Source of the DNA: Dorea_D hominis
Lineage (GTDB): Bacteria; Bacillota; Clostridia; Lachnospirales; Lachnospiraceae
Length of the DNA stretch: 41,720 nucleotides
Direction: 5' to 3'
Assembly (NCBI RefSeq): GCF_014287705.1
Contig: NZ_JACOOY010000022.1
Coordinates: 1 to 41,720, forward strand
Of the stretch, positions 7,794-16,482 are shown piece after piece (positions within the stretch are counted from its first letter, which is position 1; every line of letters starts with the position of its first letter). Made by a program: the position numbers and the translations under genes. Below the pieces are notes generated by a model. It made no database searches, was not told the origin of the DNA, and saw only the letters and a program-made list of their open reading frames with translations.

Positions 7794-8036
7794 ATGATAG
7801 CGAATACCGGATTAATAGGAATTGCATTTTGGATACTTGCTTGTATAGGAATAGAAAATAATAAATCAATACAACAAGTTCTTCCATACTTATTAATGGG
7901 AACATTAATTATTCTTGTTGGAATAGCAGTAGAAAAACTACAAAACTATAGAGATGAGCTGGAAGAGATAAGAAGACAAAAAAAGAGCACATCTGCCGCA
8001 AACAGATGCGCCCATGGCTTACGCCACACCAATTAA
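7794..8036 (+). CDS. Small two-helix membrane protein
   Basis: Eighty residues from ATG at 7794, preceded by a consensus AGGAGGTGA. Two hydrophobic segments (about residues 5-22 and 32-50) are followed by a charged amphipathic helix (NYRDELEEIRRQKK). The tail overlaps the next small gene by 23 bases. No family recognised. Position, immediately before the secretion-system operon, suggests an element-specific membrane component or a regulator of it. Confidence 0.65.
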   Translation: MIANTGLIGIAFWILACIGIENNKSIQQVLPYLLMGTLIILVGIAVEKLQNYRDELEEIRRQKKSTSAANRCAHGLRHTN

Positions 8037-8127
8037 ATCCAAACCAATATTAACATGGGGTGAGGTGGTAAGTCAAGCAGATATGGAATATTGGTTAGTA
8101 GAATACAGACAGTTACGAGAGACTTAA
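8014..8127 (+). CDS. Small protein of 37 residues
   Basis: ATG at 8014 opens a frame MAYATPIKSKPILTWGEVVS ending in LVEYRQLRET, overlapping the preceding membrane-protein gene in another phase. No ribosome site is obvious, so translation may be coupled to termination of the upstream gene. Composition is globular, not membrane. No function is known; moderate doubt that it is real. Confidence 0.4.
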   Translation: MAYATPIKSKPILTWGEVVSQADMEYWLVEYRQLRET

Positions 8128-8131
8128 GATA

Positions 8132-8168
8132 AAAACTACTGATCAATATAGGAGATTAGTAGTTTTTT
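8132..8168 (+). terminator. Intrinsic terminator or attenuator before the adhesin gene
   Basis: AAAACTACT (8132-8140) pairs with AGTAGTTTT (8158-8166) and runs into T. It ends only about 20 bases before the adhesin ATG, so it could attenuate readthrough from the small genes into the secretion operon. Confidence 0.75.
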
Positions 8169-8189
8169 TATTTAGAACAGGAGGAAGAG

Positions 8190-10922
8190 ATGAAAAACAT
8201 AAAAAAATGGATCGCCGCATTCCTGGCGATCGTAATGTGTGCCAGTATTCTGCCAAATCTTCCAGCATCAGCGGCGGCAGATAAGGTGGCATATCACGGA
8301 AAAATGACCTATGGAGGAGTAACCGTAGGAAAGTTTTCAGTAAATGGGAAGGTTGCTTTTTGTATGGAACATAAAAAAAGCACGCCACCGACTGGAACGA
8401 AATTAACAACCTCAATCTATAAGAATAAAAATGTACAGAAAGTACTTTATTACGGATGGAAAGGCCAGGAACAGTGGAATGGCTTTAAAAGTGAAGCACA
8501 GGGATATGTATGTACTTCACTCGCATTGAGTTATTATTACAGTGGCGCGAAATCTGTAATCAGTTTAGGTGGTCCTACAGATGCAAAAATAGGATTATCT
8601 AAGTTTCTGAATTATATCAAAAATAAGACAGTACCGTCCAAAGAAGTAGATTTTAGCGTGTCTGTTGCAAAAAGTTATATCAGTGGCTCTGTGCAGCGGA
8701 CAAAAAATATAACTTTTAAAGCAGATAGCAGAAATAAGGTAACGATAACATTACCGAAAAATGTAACGTTAAAACGTGTTACTGGTAAAACCAGTGGCAC
8801 TACCGGAAAAGTACAGATCTATGGTGGAAGCACCTTTTATCTGACCGCTCCATTGTCCATGAGTGGAGCTTTTAGCACAGGTAAAATTAAAGGTACGCTT
8901 CATGAGTTCCAAAGTATTTTGTGTAAAACAAAGAGTGCTAAAACACAGAATCTTATAAAATCAGGAGTAAAAGATCCAACAAAAACGACATCACTGAAAG
9001 TAGAATGGACTGCCGCCCCGGGGAAGGTCATTATCAAAAAAATGTTGAAATCGACTGCAGGTGTGGAAGTGGCTGCTGGTGCAGGAGTAGAGTTTACCGC
9101 AATTAATTCTACTACAAAAAAGAAAGTCGTATTTAAAACGGATTCAAAAGGTGTGGCAGAAGTAACGCTTTCTGCCGGAGACTGGATCGTTTATGAGACA
9201 GATGCACCGGAAGGCTATACTCCGGCAAATCCGTTTAAGGTGCACATCGTAGGAGCTACGATTGCCAAAAAAATAGTTAATCAGGAGATTAATAGCATAC
9301 AGATTCTGAAAAAAGATGCAGTGACAGGAAAACCATTAGCCAATGCAACTTTCAAGATCCGTTCCAAGGAAACAGGAGAAGATATTACCTGGAAGAAAGA
9401 AGATGGAAGCTCTTTTGTAGAATTTACAACAGGTGATAATGGTGTCGCAATTCTTCCTTATGCAACAAGCGTGAAAGAAGGCGAAACAGAATCGTTGAAT
9501 TATCTGCAGCCGGGTGAATATGAACTGGTGGAAACAGATGCACCAGAAGGATATTTTAAGGCAAAGGATTTGACATTCTCAATCAAAGATGGATGGAAAG
9601 GCGAGCCGATCAGCTTAACGGTATCTGATCAGCCTACAGAAATCCTTATTTCTAAAACAGATATCACCGGTGAAAAAGAACTGCCGGGAGCAGAGCTGAG
9701 TGTGACCGATGAAGAAGGAAATGAAATTGATCATTGGATCTCAGAGGAAGAAGCTCATAAGATAACCGGACTGGTTGTGGGAAAGAAATATACGCTTACA
9801 GAGGTACTTGCACCGGATGGATACTGCAAGGCGAATAGCATTGAATTTACAGTGAAAGATGAAGGCAGCCAAAAAGTTGTCATGAAAGACAAGCAGGTGA
9901 TAATCTCAAAAACAGATATAACCGGTGAGAAAGAACTGCCACGAGCAGAGCTGAGCTTAACGGACGAAGAAGGAAATGAGCTGGATCATTGGACATCCGG
10001 AGAAGAACCGCATGTGATTTCCGGATTAGTTGTGGGAAAGAAGTATATTTTATCCGAAAAAGTTGCACCAAGCGAATATTGTAAAGCAAATGATATTACA
10101 TTCACGGTTGCTGATGATGGAAAAAATCAGAAAGTTGTCATGAAAGACAAACAAGTACAGATCCTGAAACTGGATGAAAAAACGAAGAAGCCACTTGTTG
10201 GTGCGGAGCTGGTAATCAAAGACGAAAAGGGAAATGAGATCGATCGTTGGATTTCAGAAGAAACTCCACACAAGGTAGATGGTCTGATAGTAGGGCAGAA
10301 GTATATCTTGTCTGAAAAAACAGCACCGGATGGATACAGCAAGGCGAAAGACGTGGAGTTTACAGTCAAAGATGATGGCGAAACACAGACTGTAGAAATG
10401 AAAGATGTCAGGACAAGAATTGAAGTAAAGAAGCTGGCATCAGATACTAAGAAACTGCTAGAGGGATGCAAACTGCAGATCATAGCTGCAGAAGATATTA
10501 AGTCGGAAGCAAAGCTGGGAGAAGATGATCAGAAAATCCTTTATAAAAAAGGAAAAGTAATTGAAGAGTTTTCTTCCGGAAAAACGAGCTGGAAAAAGGA
10601 AAAGTTTCCGGCAGGAAAATATATTCTTCATGAAGTATCTTGCCCGAAGAAGTATAAGCTGGCTAAAGATGTGAAATTCACGATCAAAAAAACATCCAAG
10701 CTGCAGACGGTCGTAATGATTGATGAACTTCAGATTGGAACGATCGATACCAATATTCCACATTCAGGACGTGAAGATAAAAATACAAATGTAAAAACAG
10801 GGGATCAGGCAAATCCGTTACTTTCTGTAATATTGCTTGCCGGATCAGCAGCACTTGTCCTTTATATAAAAAAGAGACAAGGAAAGGAAGAAGAGGATGA
10901 GGAAGCAAAAGAAAAGAAATAG
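8190..10922 (+). CDS. Sortase-anchored surface protein with thioester-like head and CnaB repeats
   Basis: A 910-residue secreted protein. Residues 1-30 are a signal peptide ending in ASA. Residues 31-230 resemble a thioester adhesin domain (VAFCMEH with C58; the usual TQ motif appears as CTSLALSYYY, so the Gln partner is doubtful). Serial CnaB/SpaA-type domains follow; the best units begin near residues 483, 569, 655 and 740 at an 86-residue period, each with the Lys (ISKTD or ILKLD) and Glu (TLTE or ILSE) needed for an isopeptide bond. NVKTGD near residue 866, a hydrophobic span and a charged tail form a variant sorting signal. It heads the conjugation operon and probably promotes cell contact. 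It overlaps the next gene by 26 bases. Confidence 0.88.
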   Translation: MKNIKKWIAAFLAIVMCASILPNLPASAAADKVAYHGKMTYGGVTVGKFSVNGKVAFCMEHKKSTPPTGTKLTTSIYKNKNVQKVLYYGWKGQEQWNGFKSEAQGYVCTSLALSYYYSGAKSVISLGGPTDAKIGLSKFLNYIKNKTVPSKEVDFSVSVAKSYISGSVQRTKNITFKADSRNKVTITLPKNVTLKRVTGKTSGTTGKVQIYGGSTFYLTAPLSMSGAFSTGKIKGTLHEFQSILCKTKSAKTQNLIKSGVKDPTKTTSLKVEWTAAPGKVIIKKMLKSTAGVEVAAGAGVEFTAINSTTKKKVVFKTDSKGVAEVTLSAGDWIVYETDAPEGYTPANPFKVHIVGATIAKKIVNQEINSIQILKKDAVTGKPLANATFKIRSKETGEDITWKKEDGSSFVEFTTGDNGVAILPYATSVKEGETESLNYLQPGEYELVETDAPEGYFKAKDLTFSIKDGWKGEPISLTVSDQPTEILISKTDITGEKELPGAELSVTDEEGNEIDHWISEEEAHKITGLVVGKKYTLTEVLAPDGYCKANSIEFTVKDEGSQKVVMKDKQVIISKTDITGEKELPRAELSLTDEEGNELDHWTSGEEPHVISGLVVGKKYILSEKVAPSEYCKANDITFTVADDGKNQKVVMKDKQVQILKLDEKTKKPLVGAELVIKDEKGNEIDRWISEETPHKVDGLIVGQKYILSEKTAPDGYSKAKDVEFTVKDDGETQTVEMKDVRTRIEVKKLASDTKKLLEGCKLQIIAAEDIKSEAKLGEDDQKILYKKGKVIEEFSSGKTSWKKEKFPAGKYILHEVSCPKKYKLAKDVKFTIKKTSKLQTVVMIDELQIGTIDTNIPHSGREDKNTNVKTGDQANPLLSVILLAGSAALVLYIKKRQGKEEEDEEAKEKK

Positions 10923-11982
10923 AAAGATGCTGATTAGCTGCCTGTTGACAGGTAGCATCCTGTTAAGCGCGTTGCCGGGACAAGTTGTCTCGGCAGGCGA
11001 AAAAACGGTTACAAAATCAAAAACATATACGGCAGATAATAAAAATCAGACATATGATTTTCCAAAATCGATCACAAAGAATGGGAAAAAATATTTACTC
11101 AGAGTCACGAAGTATGATGTACTCTCCGAAAAGCCGGTAAAAAAAGAAAAAGAAGTACAGATTTCCAGAAAAAGCAATGTAAAAGCAAAAGGAAAAAAGG
11201 CTGATTTTCCCAAGCAGATAAAGAAAGATGGAATTACTTATGTACTTCAAAATGTTGATCAGAAAGACGTGGAGTATAAGAAAGCTTATACCCAGTCAGT
11301 GACCGGATATACAGACTATGATCATCAGGTATCAAGCAGCCAGGTACCGGCGATAAAGACGATCACGGTAAAAAACGCAGCGACAGGAAAGATGGAAAAA
11401 GTACAGTGTAAGCTTTCTGGAATAACAAAAACCAGTAAATCCGGATGGCAGAATACACATATCAATATCACATTTAAAAATTATGATGCGGATGTGTATG
11501 AGTGGCAGGGAAAACAGATTAAAAAAAATACAACTAATCCATTGAAAGGTTATGAAAGTGAACTGTTGAAATCCGTTGGAGCATCTAAGTCAGATCACAG
11601 GGTGCTCCGGTCTTACTGGGTTGGCAAGCCATATACAAAAAATGGAATGACTTACCGGAATGCCAGGGCAGATGTGCAGAGGAGCGTTGCTTATTACAGA
11701 GCAAATTACCGTGGCAGCATAAAAGAAAAAAAAGAGATGGGAGTTGTATATACAGCCAACTATTCAGGAAAAAAGGTAATAGAAAGTGACAGTGAATCTA
11801 TTTACCAGATTAAGGCTGTAGCAACGTATCATCCAGAACCAGTGGATTATACGCCGATATATGTGGGGATTGGAATCTTCCTGCTGTTGGCATTGATCGT
11901 GATTATTCTATTTATTTTGAGAAGAAAAAAGGAAAAGACAGAAGAAAAGGAGAGAATAAAGAATGGACAAGTGGGCGAGTAA
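10897..11982 (+). CDS. Secreted, C-terminally membrane-anchored conjugation protein
   Basis: A 361-residue protein with a Lys/Arg-rich signal peptide (MLISCLLTGSILLSALPGQV), an extracellular beta-rich region of about 280 residues and a C-terminal transmembrane helix (YVGIGIFLLLALIVIILFIL) with a short charged tail. It overlaps both neighbours, the adhesin and the VirB2-like gene, which indicates translational coupling in one operon. I recognise no enzymatic motif. The topology suits a wall-spanning scaffold of the transfer channel. An ATG after GGAAGAAGAGG was taken as start. Confidence 0.75.
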   Translation: MRKQKKRNRKMLISCLLTGSILLSALPGQVVSAGEKTVTKSKTYTADNKNQTYDFPKSITKNGKKYLLRVTKYDVLSEKPVKKEKEVQISRKSNVKAKGKKADFPKQIKKDGITYVLQNVDQKDVEYKKAYTQSVTGYTDYDHQVSSSQVPAIKTITVKNAATGKMEKVQCKLSGITKTSKSGWQNTHINITFKNYDADVYEWQGKQIKKNTTNPLKGYESELLKSVGASKSDHRVLRSYWVGKPYTKNGMTYRNARADVQRSVAYYRANYRGSIKEKKEMGVVYTANYSGKKVIESDSESIYQIKAVATYHPEPVDYTPIYVGIGIFLLLALIVIILFILRRKKEKTEEKERIKNGQVGE

Positions 11983-12190
11983 TATTAATAAGTTATGTAC
12001 AGCAGTTACACCGTATACATACATTCTTATTGCAGTTGCATTTATTGTGATTGGTGTAATGTGTGCAATTCCAAGTGAGGAATCAAGACAGAAAGGGAAA
12101 AAATCACTTCCATGGGTAATATTAGGAGCGTTATTGATCTTAGGCGCAATCTATACAGCAAAATGGATTACAGGGCAGATTGCATTTTAA
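11963..12190 (+). CDS. VirB2/TrbC-like small membrane subunit
   Basis: Seventy-five residues with two hydrophobic helices separated by a short polar loop (ESRQKGKKSLPW), the size and layout of VirB2/TrbC pilin-like subunits in Gram-positive type IV secretion systems. ATG follows AAGGAGAGAATAAAG and lies inside the end of the preceding gene. No cleaved signal peptide is obvious. Assignment rests on topology and operon position, not on a diagnostic motif. Confidence 0.6.
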   Translation: MDKWASNINKLCTAVTPYTYILIAVAFIVIGVMCAIPSEESRQKGKKSLPWVILGALLILGAIYTAKWITGQIAF

Positions 12191-12283
12191 ATGCAATGCC
12201 TACAAGAGAGCTATGAGATGGTTATATTCATGGATATGAAGATAACTATGTTTTGAGATGTGGAGAAAAGGAGAAGGTGGAAA

Positions 12284-12385
12284 ATGGAAACTATCAAAAT
12301 TGAAATAATTAAGAAAAACGAACAAAAAACGGAAGAAAGATATGAAGGATATGTTAAGCAGTTGATCGAAAGAAAGCAGAGGTAG
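12284..12385 (+). CDS. Small charged protein of 33 residues
   Basis: ATG at 12284 follows AAGGAGAAGGTGG. The product begins METIKIEIIKKNEQKTEERY and is highly charged and probably helical. It is followed 3 bases later by another small frame and both lie between the VirB2-like gene and the ArdC-like gene. Ribosome site and tight packing support translation; function unknown. Confidence 0.5.
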   Translation: METIKIEIIKKNEQKTEERYEGYVKQLIERKQR

Positions 12386-12388
12386 CAA

Positions 12389-12493
12389 ATGGAGAAGATA
12401 CAGATATTTATTGATGAGGATACATTGACTCAAGAAGAAGTAGAAGAATGTATGACGGAGATAACGGAAGATGAAGAACAGCAAGATAAATGA
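12389..12493 (+). CDS. Small acidic protein of 34 residues
   Basis: ATG at 12389 follows AGAGGTAGCAA; product MEKIQIFIDEDTLTQEEVEE then a Glu/Asp-rich end. It overlaps the ArdC-like gene by 23 bases, which suggests translational coupling. Its acidity, beside an anti-restriction-type protein, invites comparison with DNA-mimic proteins, but that is only a thought. Confidence 0.5.
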   Translation: MEKIQIFIDEDTLTQEEVEECMTEITEDEEQQDK

Positions 12494-13934
12494 GTATCGT
12501 GAAAATTTAGCAAAAACCTTTCTGTCTGTTCTTGAAGAAAAACAGTTAGATTGGAAAAAAGGATGGACAGCAGAAAAGCCTCAAAATGCCGAAACAGGAT
12601 ATAAATACAGGGGAATCAATTTTATGTATTTGAAATTGATTGCCAGGGCGAGAGGATATGAAGATAATCGTTGGGCTTCATTCCTGCAAATAAAAAAGAA
12701 TGGATGGAAGCTTCAAAATGCGAAAGGACATGGTGTAAAAGTTGAATATTGGTTTCCTTATGATGATGAAGAAAAAAAGGCAGTCACATGGAAGGAGCTG
12801 AAAGATGTAGATGGACGGATCGGAGAAGGATATTCTCTGCGAGCAACATATACCACAGTATTTAATGGTGATCTGATTGAAGGTATTCCGGAAAAAATTA
12901 AGGAAAACCATAAAGAAGTTGATCAGGAACAATTGATTGAAAAGATTGCAGAAGGCATGCAAGTACCAATCTATAACGATGGTCAGGATCAGGCTTATTA
13001 TATACCTGCAAAAGATGAGATCCATTTGCCAGAAAAGGACAGCTTTTTTAATTCTTATGCATATAATGCGACTGCATTACATGAACTTGCTCATGCAACA
13101 GGGCATGAAAAAAGATTGAACAGGGAAATGAAAGGACATTTTGGAACTCCGGAATATGCATACGAAGAGCTGGTTGCAGAAATGACCTCCTGTTTTTTGT
13201 CTGCGGATCTGCAGGTAGAACAGACACAGGAACATATTGATAACCACAAGGCATATGTTCAGAGCTGGATTCAGATGATTGAAGACAAGCCGGAAAATCT
13301 GGTGAAAGCGATTGCACAGGCAGAAAAAGCTTCACAATATATGGATGAAATGGCAGAACGAGAGAAAGATAAGGCTATTGAAAAGGCAGAAGAACGAACC
13401 ATGGAAGTGGACGAAAGCTGTATAGAATCCAAAAATCCGATAGAAAAACGGAAAGAAGTAATGAAAGAAACCCCTGTGCAGGATTTTCTGCAGGCATTAA
13501 AGATGAAGGACACAAATAAGATGTCTAACATTTTAAAAAGAGAAGAGCTGGAAATTGGCAACGCTGTATTCACTACGAATGAAAGTGCAGTGAAAAGTCA
13601 AGAGGTTCAGTTTGGTGATAAGTATAATCGAGTGGTTGCAAGATTTTATAGCACATATGAACCGTTGCAGGTGTTAGAGCCTGAAAAGCCAATTGTATCA
13701 AACATTTCTGCAATTGTATATCAGAATGATGTTCCAGTTGCAGTTGGAAATGTAGGTGGAAAAGAAGCAATATCCCTAAAAGAAGCTAAAGAAAACTATG
13801 AAGAGGTTAAGGAAACATGGGAAAGGCTTACAGATCAGAAAGGCATTACATGGGATAAAGATTTGCAGAAAGCCATGCAGGATACAATAAATAAAGCCAG
13901 AGCTATGCAAAAAGGACAAGAGTTGGAGCGGTAA
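12471..13934 (+). CDS. ArdC-like anti-restriction protein (ssDNA-binding domain plus zincin)
   Basis: A 487-residue protein. The N-terminal 130 residues match the ArdC/DUF1738 single-strand DNA-binding fold (WKKGWTAEKPQNAETGYKYR, then GINFMYL). The zinc-metallopeptidase-like part has HELAHATGHE (H204, E205, H208), followed by EELVAEM as probable third ligand. The C-terminal 170 residues are charged and helical, as in longer ArdC-type proteins of conjugative elements. ArdC proteins protect incoming single-stranded DNA from restriction. Cytoplasmic; made within the transfer operon, so it may enter or act in the recipient. Confidence 0.83.
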   Translation: MKNSKINEYRENLAKTFLSVLEEKQLDWKKGWTAEKPQNAETGYKYRGINFMYLKLIARARGYEDNRWASFLQIKKNGWKLQNAKGHGVKVEYWFPYDDEEKKAVTWKELKDVDGRIGEGYSLRATYTTVFNGDLIEGIPEKIKENHKEVDQEQLIEKIAEGMQVPIYNDGQDQAYYIPAKDEIHLPEKDSFFNSYAYNATALHELAHATGHEKRLNREMKGHFGTPEYAYEELVAEMTSCFLSADLQVEQTQEHIDNHKAYVQSWIQMIEDKPENLVKAIAQAEKASQYMDEMAEREKDKAIEKAEERTMEVDESCIESKNPIEKRKEVMKETPVQDFLQALKMKDTNKMSNILKREELEIGNAVFTTNESAVKSQEVQFGDKYNRVVARFYSTYEPLQVLEPEKPIVSNISAIVYQNDVPVAVGNVGGKEAISLKEAKENYEEVKETWERLTDQKGITWDKDLQKAMQDTINKARAMQKGQELER

Positions 13935-13946
13935 ACGTCAGAGGTA

Positions 13947-14324
13947 ATGATTATGGAATATAGAGGCGTAGAGATTGATGGCAGCATCTTAAAATCAGAA
14001 AAAGATGTAGATGAATTTCTGGAAAGATTAACAGTAGATCGATTGAAAGTTGCAACAGAAATATTTGCTTATAAGCCTACAATGGATATGAGTATTTATA
14101 TTGACGAGCTTTCAGAGAAACTTGTAAATAAGTTTGGATATACTTGGGAGAAGATAGATGAATTGGAAAAATCATGTCTTAAAAATGTAGAAAAGGAAAA
14201 TTGCGAAACTATTGATCTGTGGAAAGGTTTGGAAAATCAAAATTCATTAGATGAAAATATAGAAAAAGCAATGTTGAAAAACGTAAAAGAAACAAAGAAA
14301 ATGCAGCAGGAGATGGAACGATAG
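13947..14324 (+). CDS. Hypothetical 125-residue helical protein of the transfer operon
   Basis: A soluble, acidic, mostly helical protein (EYRGVEIDGSILKSEKDVDE and IDELSEKLVNKFGYTWEKID). No membrane segment, signal peptide or recognisable motif. It lies 12 bases after the ArdC-like gene and 4 bases before the coupling protein, so it is cotranscribed with them. Start ATG at 13947 follows AGAGGTA. It may be an accessory to either neighbour; nothing in the sequence decides which. Confidence 0.65.
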   Translation: MIMEYRGVEIDGSILKSEKDVDEFLERLTVDRLKVATEIFAYKPTMDMSIYIDELSEKLVNKFGYTWEKIDELEKSCLKNVEKENCETIDLWKGLENQNSLDENIEKAMLKNVKETKKMQQEMER

Positions 14325-14328
14325 AAAG

Positions 14329-16467
14329 ATGTTACAGAAGAAAGAAAAAAGCTATAAGCAAACCATGAAATTAAATCGGTTTCTTGCAAATAAATATGTG
14401 ATTGCAGCAAGATGTATATTTACAGATATTTTTTTCTTTTTATTGGTTTCTTATATAGTGAATATTATATGCAATTTTCCTAAATTGGTTAAGAATCTGG
14501 AGCATCCGGAAAAATATATAGGGTTATCCAATCTGATTCCGGATTTCGTAAAAATTAGTACATATCCGATTTTGAAAGTTATATATATCATAGTCGGAGT
14601 CGGTTGCTTGCTATGTAATATCGTGATGATATATCAGATACGTTCTGGATTTGCAGAAGAAAATCTTAATGTTGGCCAAAAGGGGGTAGCCAGATGGACA
14701 ACAAACAAAGAGATAAAAGAGCAGTATCGGGAAATACCGGATAGAGATAAAGAGTTCCCTGGATATGGGGGAACCATTATTTCAAGAATAGGAAAAAATT
14801 TATATATTGATCATTCTGTAATCAATAACCTGATTATCGGAATAACCAGATCTGGCAAAGGTGAAATGTTTGTAATTCCATCTATTGACGTATATTCAAG
14901 GGCTGAAAAGAAAACGTCCATGATCATTACGGATCCTAAAATGGAATTATATAAATGTTCAAAAGAAACATTGGAGAAAAGAGGGTACATAGTTCATTTA
15001 TTGAATCTGGATGATCCCTTGCATTCTATGGGATTTAATCCATTGGAGCAGATTAAAGAAGAATATATGAATGGGAATTACGCAGAGGCAGAATTACTGG
15101 CACAGGCATTCAGTTATTCTATTTTTAATCCAGATAGCCCGGCAAATACAGATTCTTTCTGGCAGGATACATCTTCTTCATTGTTAACTGCATTGATATT
15201 AGCACATGTAGATGATTGCCTGCGAGAACACGAAGAAGAAAAGATAAATATGTATTCAATCATCAATACTTTTACAGAATTAGCCACTATCACAAATGAA
15301 AAAAATCCAAATGTAACGGCACTGGATAGTTATTTTGCGCAAAGACCGGCATTGGATCGTGCAAAAATGAAATATGCTGGTATTCAGGTTACCGGAGATC
15401 GTACAAAGGGATCAATATTTGCATCCATGCTTACTAAACTTACAATATTTACTTTTGAGAATATTGCAAAAATGACAGCTAAGAGCAGTGTACAGCTAGA
15501 AAATATCGGATTTAGTGAAAAACCAATGGCAATATTTTTAGGTATTCCGGATTACGATAAATCGACACATTTCTTGGCAACGGTGTTTATACGTCAATTA
15601 ACATTTGTGCTGGAAAAGAAAGCTACCAGATCAAAAACTGGTAAATGTGATAGACCGGTGAAGTTCATTTGTGATGAATTTGGAAATTTACCGGCAATAG
15701 AAGGTATGGCGAATATTATTACAGTATGCCTTGGAAGGAATATATCATTTGATCTTTATATTCAGGCACATTCACAAATGAAAAAGCTGTATGGTGACGA
15801 TGCAGAAACATTGATGGGAAACTGCGGAAATCACATATTCATATTAACGAATGATGATGCAACTGCTAAAAACTTTTCTGAAAATCTGGGAAATGAAACG
15901 ATCGTAGATATCCAAAGATCGGGAGATAAACTGACAATGAAAAAATATTTTTCGGAATCAACAATGGAAAAGCCATTACTTAGCATGAACCAGTTGGAAG
16001 AGTTGCAAGAAGGTGAGTGTGTAATTAAGCGTGTGATGAAGCGGCGAGATCTGAAGGGACACAGAATTCGACCGACACCGATTTTTAATTCTGTAGAATC
16101 TGGAAAAGTATTTTTGTTCCGTTATGAATATCTGCAAAATACATTTCCAAATCCGGATCAGATTGATATGAATAAAATGAATCCGGAAGACTGCAGTTAC
16201 ATACAACTGGAGAATATTGTATTTGATTACCGAAAAGCATTTGCTCATTTTCAAAATGGTGGGGACAGTCGGTCTGCGGAACCAAAAAAGTTGTCCGAAT
16301 TGTCAAATTGTGATGAAATCATTCGCTTGACAAAGCATATGTTCGGCATAGATGTAAATACGAATACATTTATTATAGATCTGATAAAAGTAATAAATGA
16401 TAGTGATGCAAAAAAAGAAGATAAGCAAGCCATGATCAGTATGATCGAGTTCAGTATGGCAGCTTAG
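14329..16467 (+). CDS. VirD4/TraG-type coupling protein
   Basis: A 712-residue ATPase that docks the relaxase-DNA complex to the secretion channel. Two N-terminal membrane helices (about 25-50 and 80-104) are followed by the VirD4 motor domain: Walker A GITRSGKGE (171-179), the DPKMEL motif, and Walker B VKFICDEFGNLP (near 446). The family motif QAHSQMKKLYGD follows. Length and motif order are typical of Gram-positive T4SS coupling proteins. It is 4 bases behind the preceding gene and 15 bases before the VirB6-like gene. It belongs to the core that makes this a self-transferring element. Confidence 0.93.
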   Translation: MLQKKEKSYKQTMKLNRFLANKYVIAARCIFTDIFFFLLVSYIVNIICNFPKLVKNLEHPEKYIGLSNLIPDFVKISTYPILKVIYIIVGVGCLLCNIVMIYQIRSGFAEENLNVGQKGVARWTTNKEIKEQYREIPDRDKEFPGYGGTIISRIGKNLYIDHSVINNLIIGITRSGKGEMFVIPSIDVYSRAEKKTSMIITDPKMELYKCSKETLEKRGYIVHLLNLDDPLHSMGFNPLEQIKEEYMNGNYAEAELLAQAFSYSIFNPDSPANTDSFWQDTSSSLLTALILAHVDDCLREHEEEKINMYSIINTFTELATITNEKNPNVTALDSYFAQRPALDRAKMKYAGIQVTGDRTKGSIFASMLTKLTIFTFENIAKMTAKSSVQLENIGFSEKPMAIFLGIPDYDKSTHFLATVFIRQLTFVLEKKATRSKTGKCDRPVKFICDEFGNLPAIEGMANIITVCLGRNISFDLYIQAHSQMKKLYGDDAETLMGNCGNHIFILTNDDATAKNFSENLGNETIVDIQRSGDKLTMKKYFSESTMEKPLLSMNQLEELQEGECVIKRVMKRRDLKGHRIRPTPIFNSVESGKVFLFRYEYLQNTFPNPDQIDMNKMNPEDCSYIQLENIVFDYRKAFAHFQNGGDSRSAEPKKLSELSNCDEIIRLTKHMFGIDVNTNTFIIDLIKVINDSDAKKEDKQAMISMIEFSMAA

Positions 16468-16482
16468 AGGAAGGATTTGATT

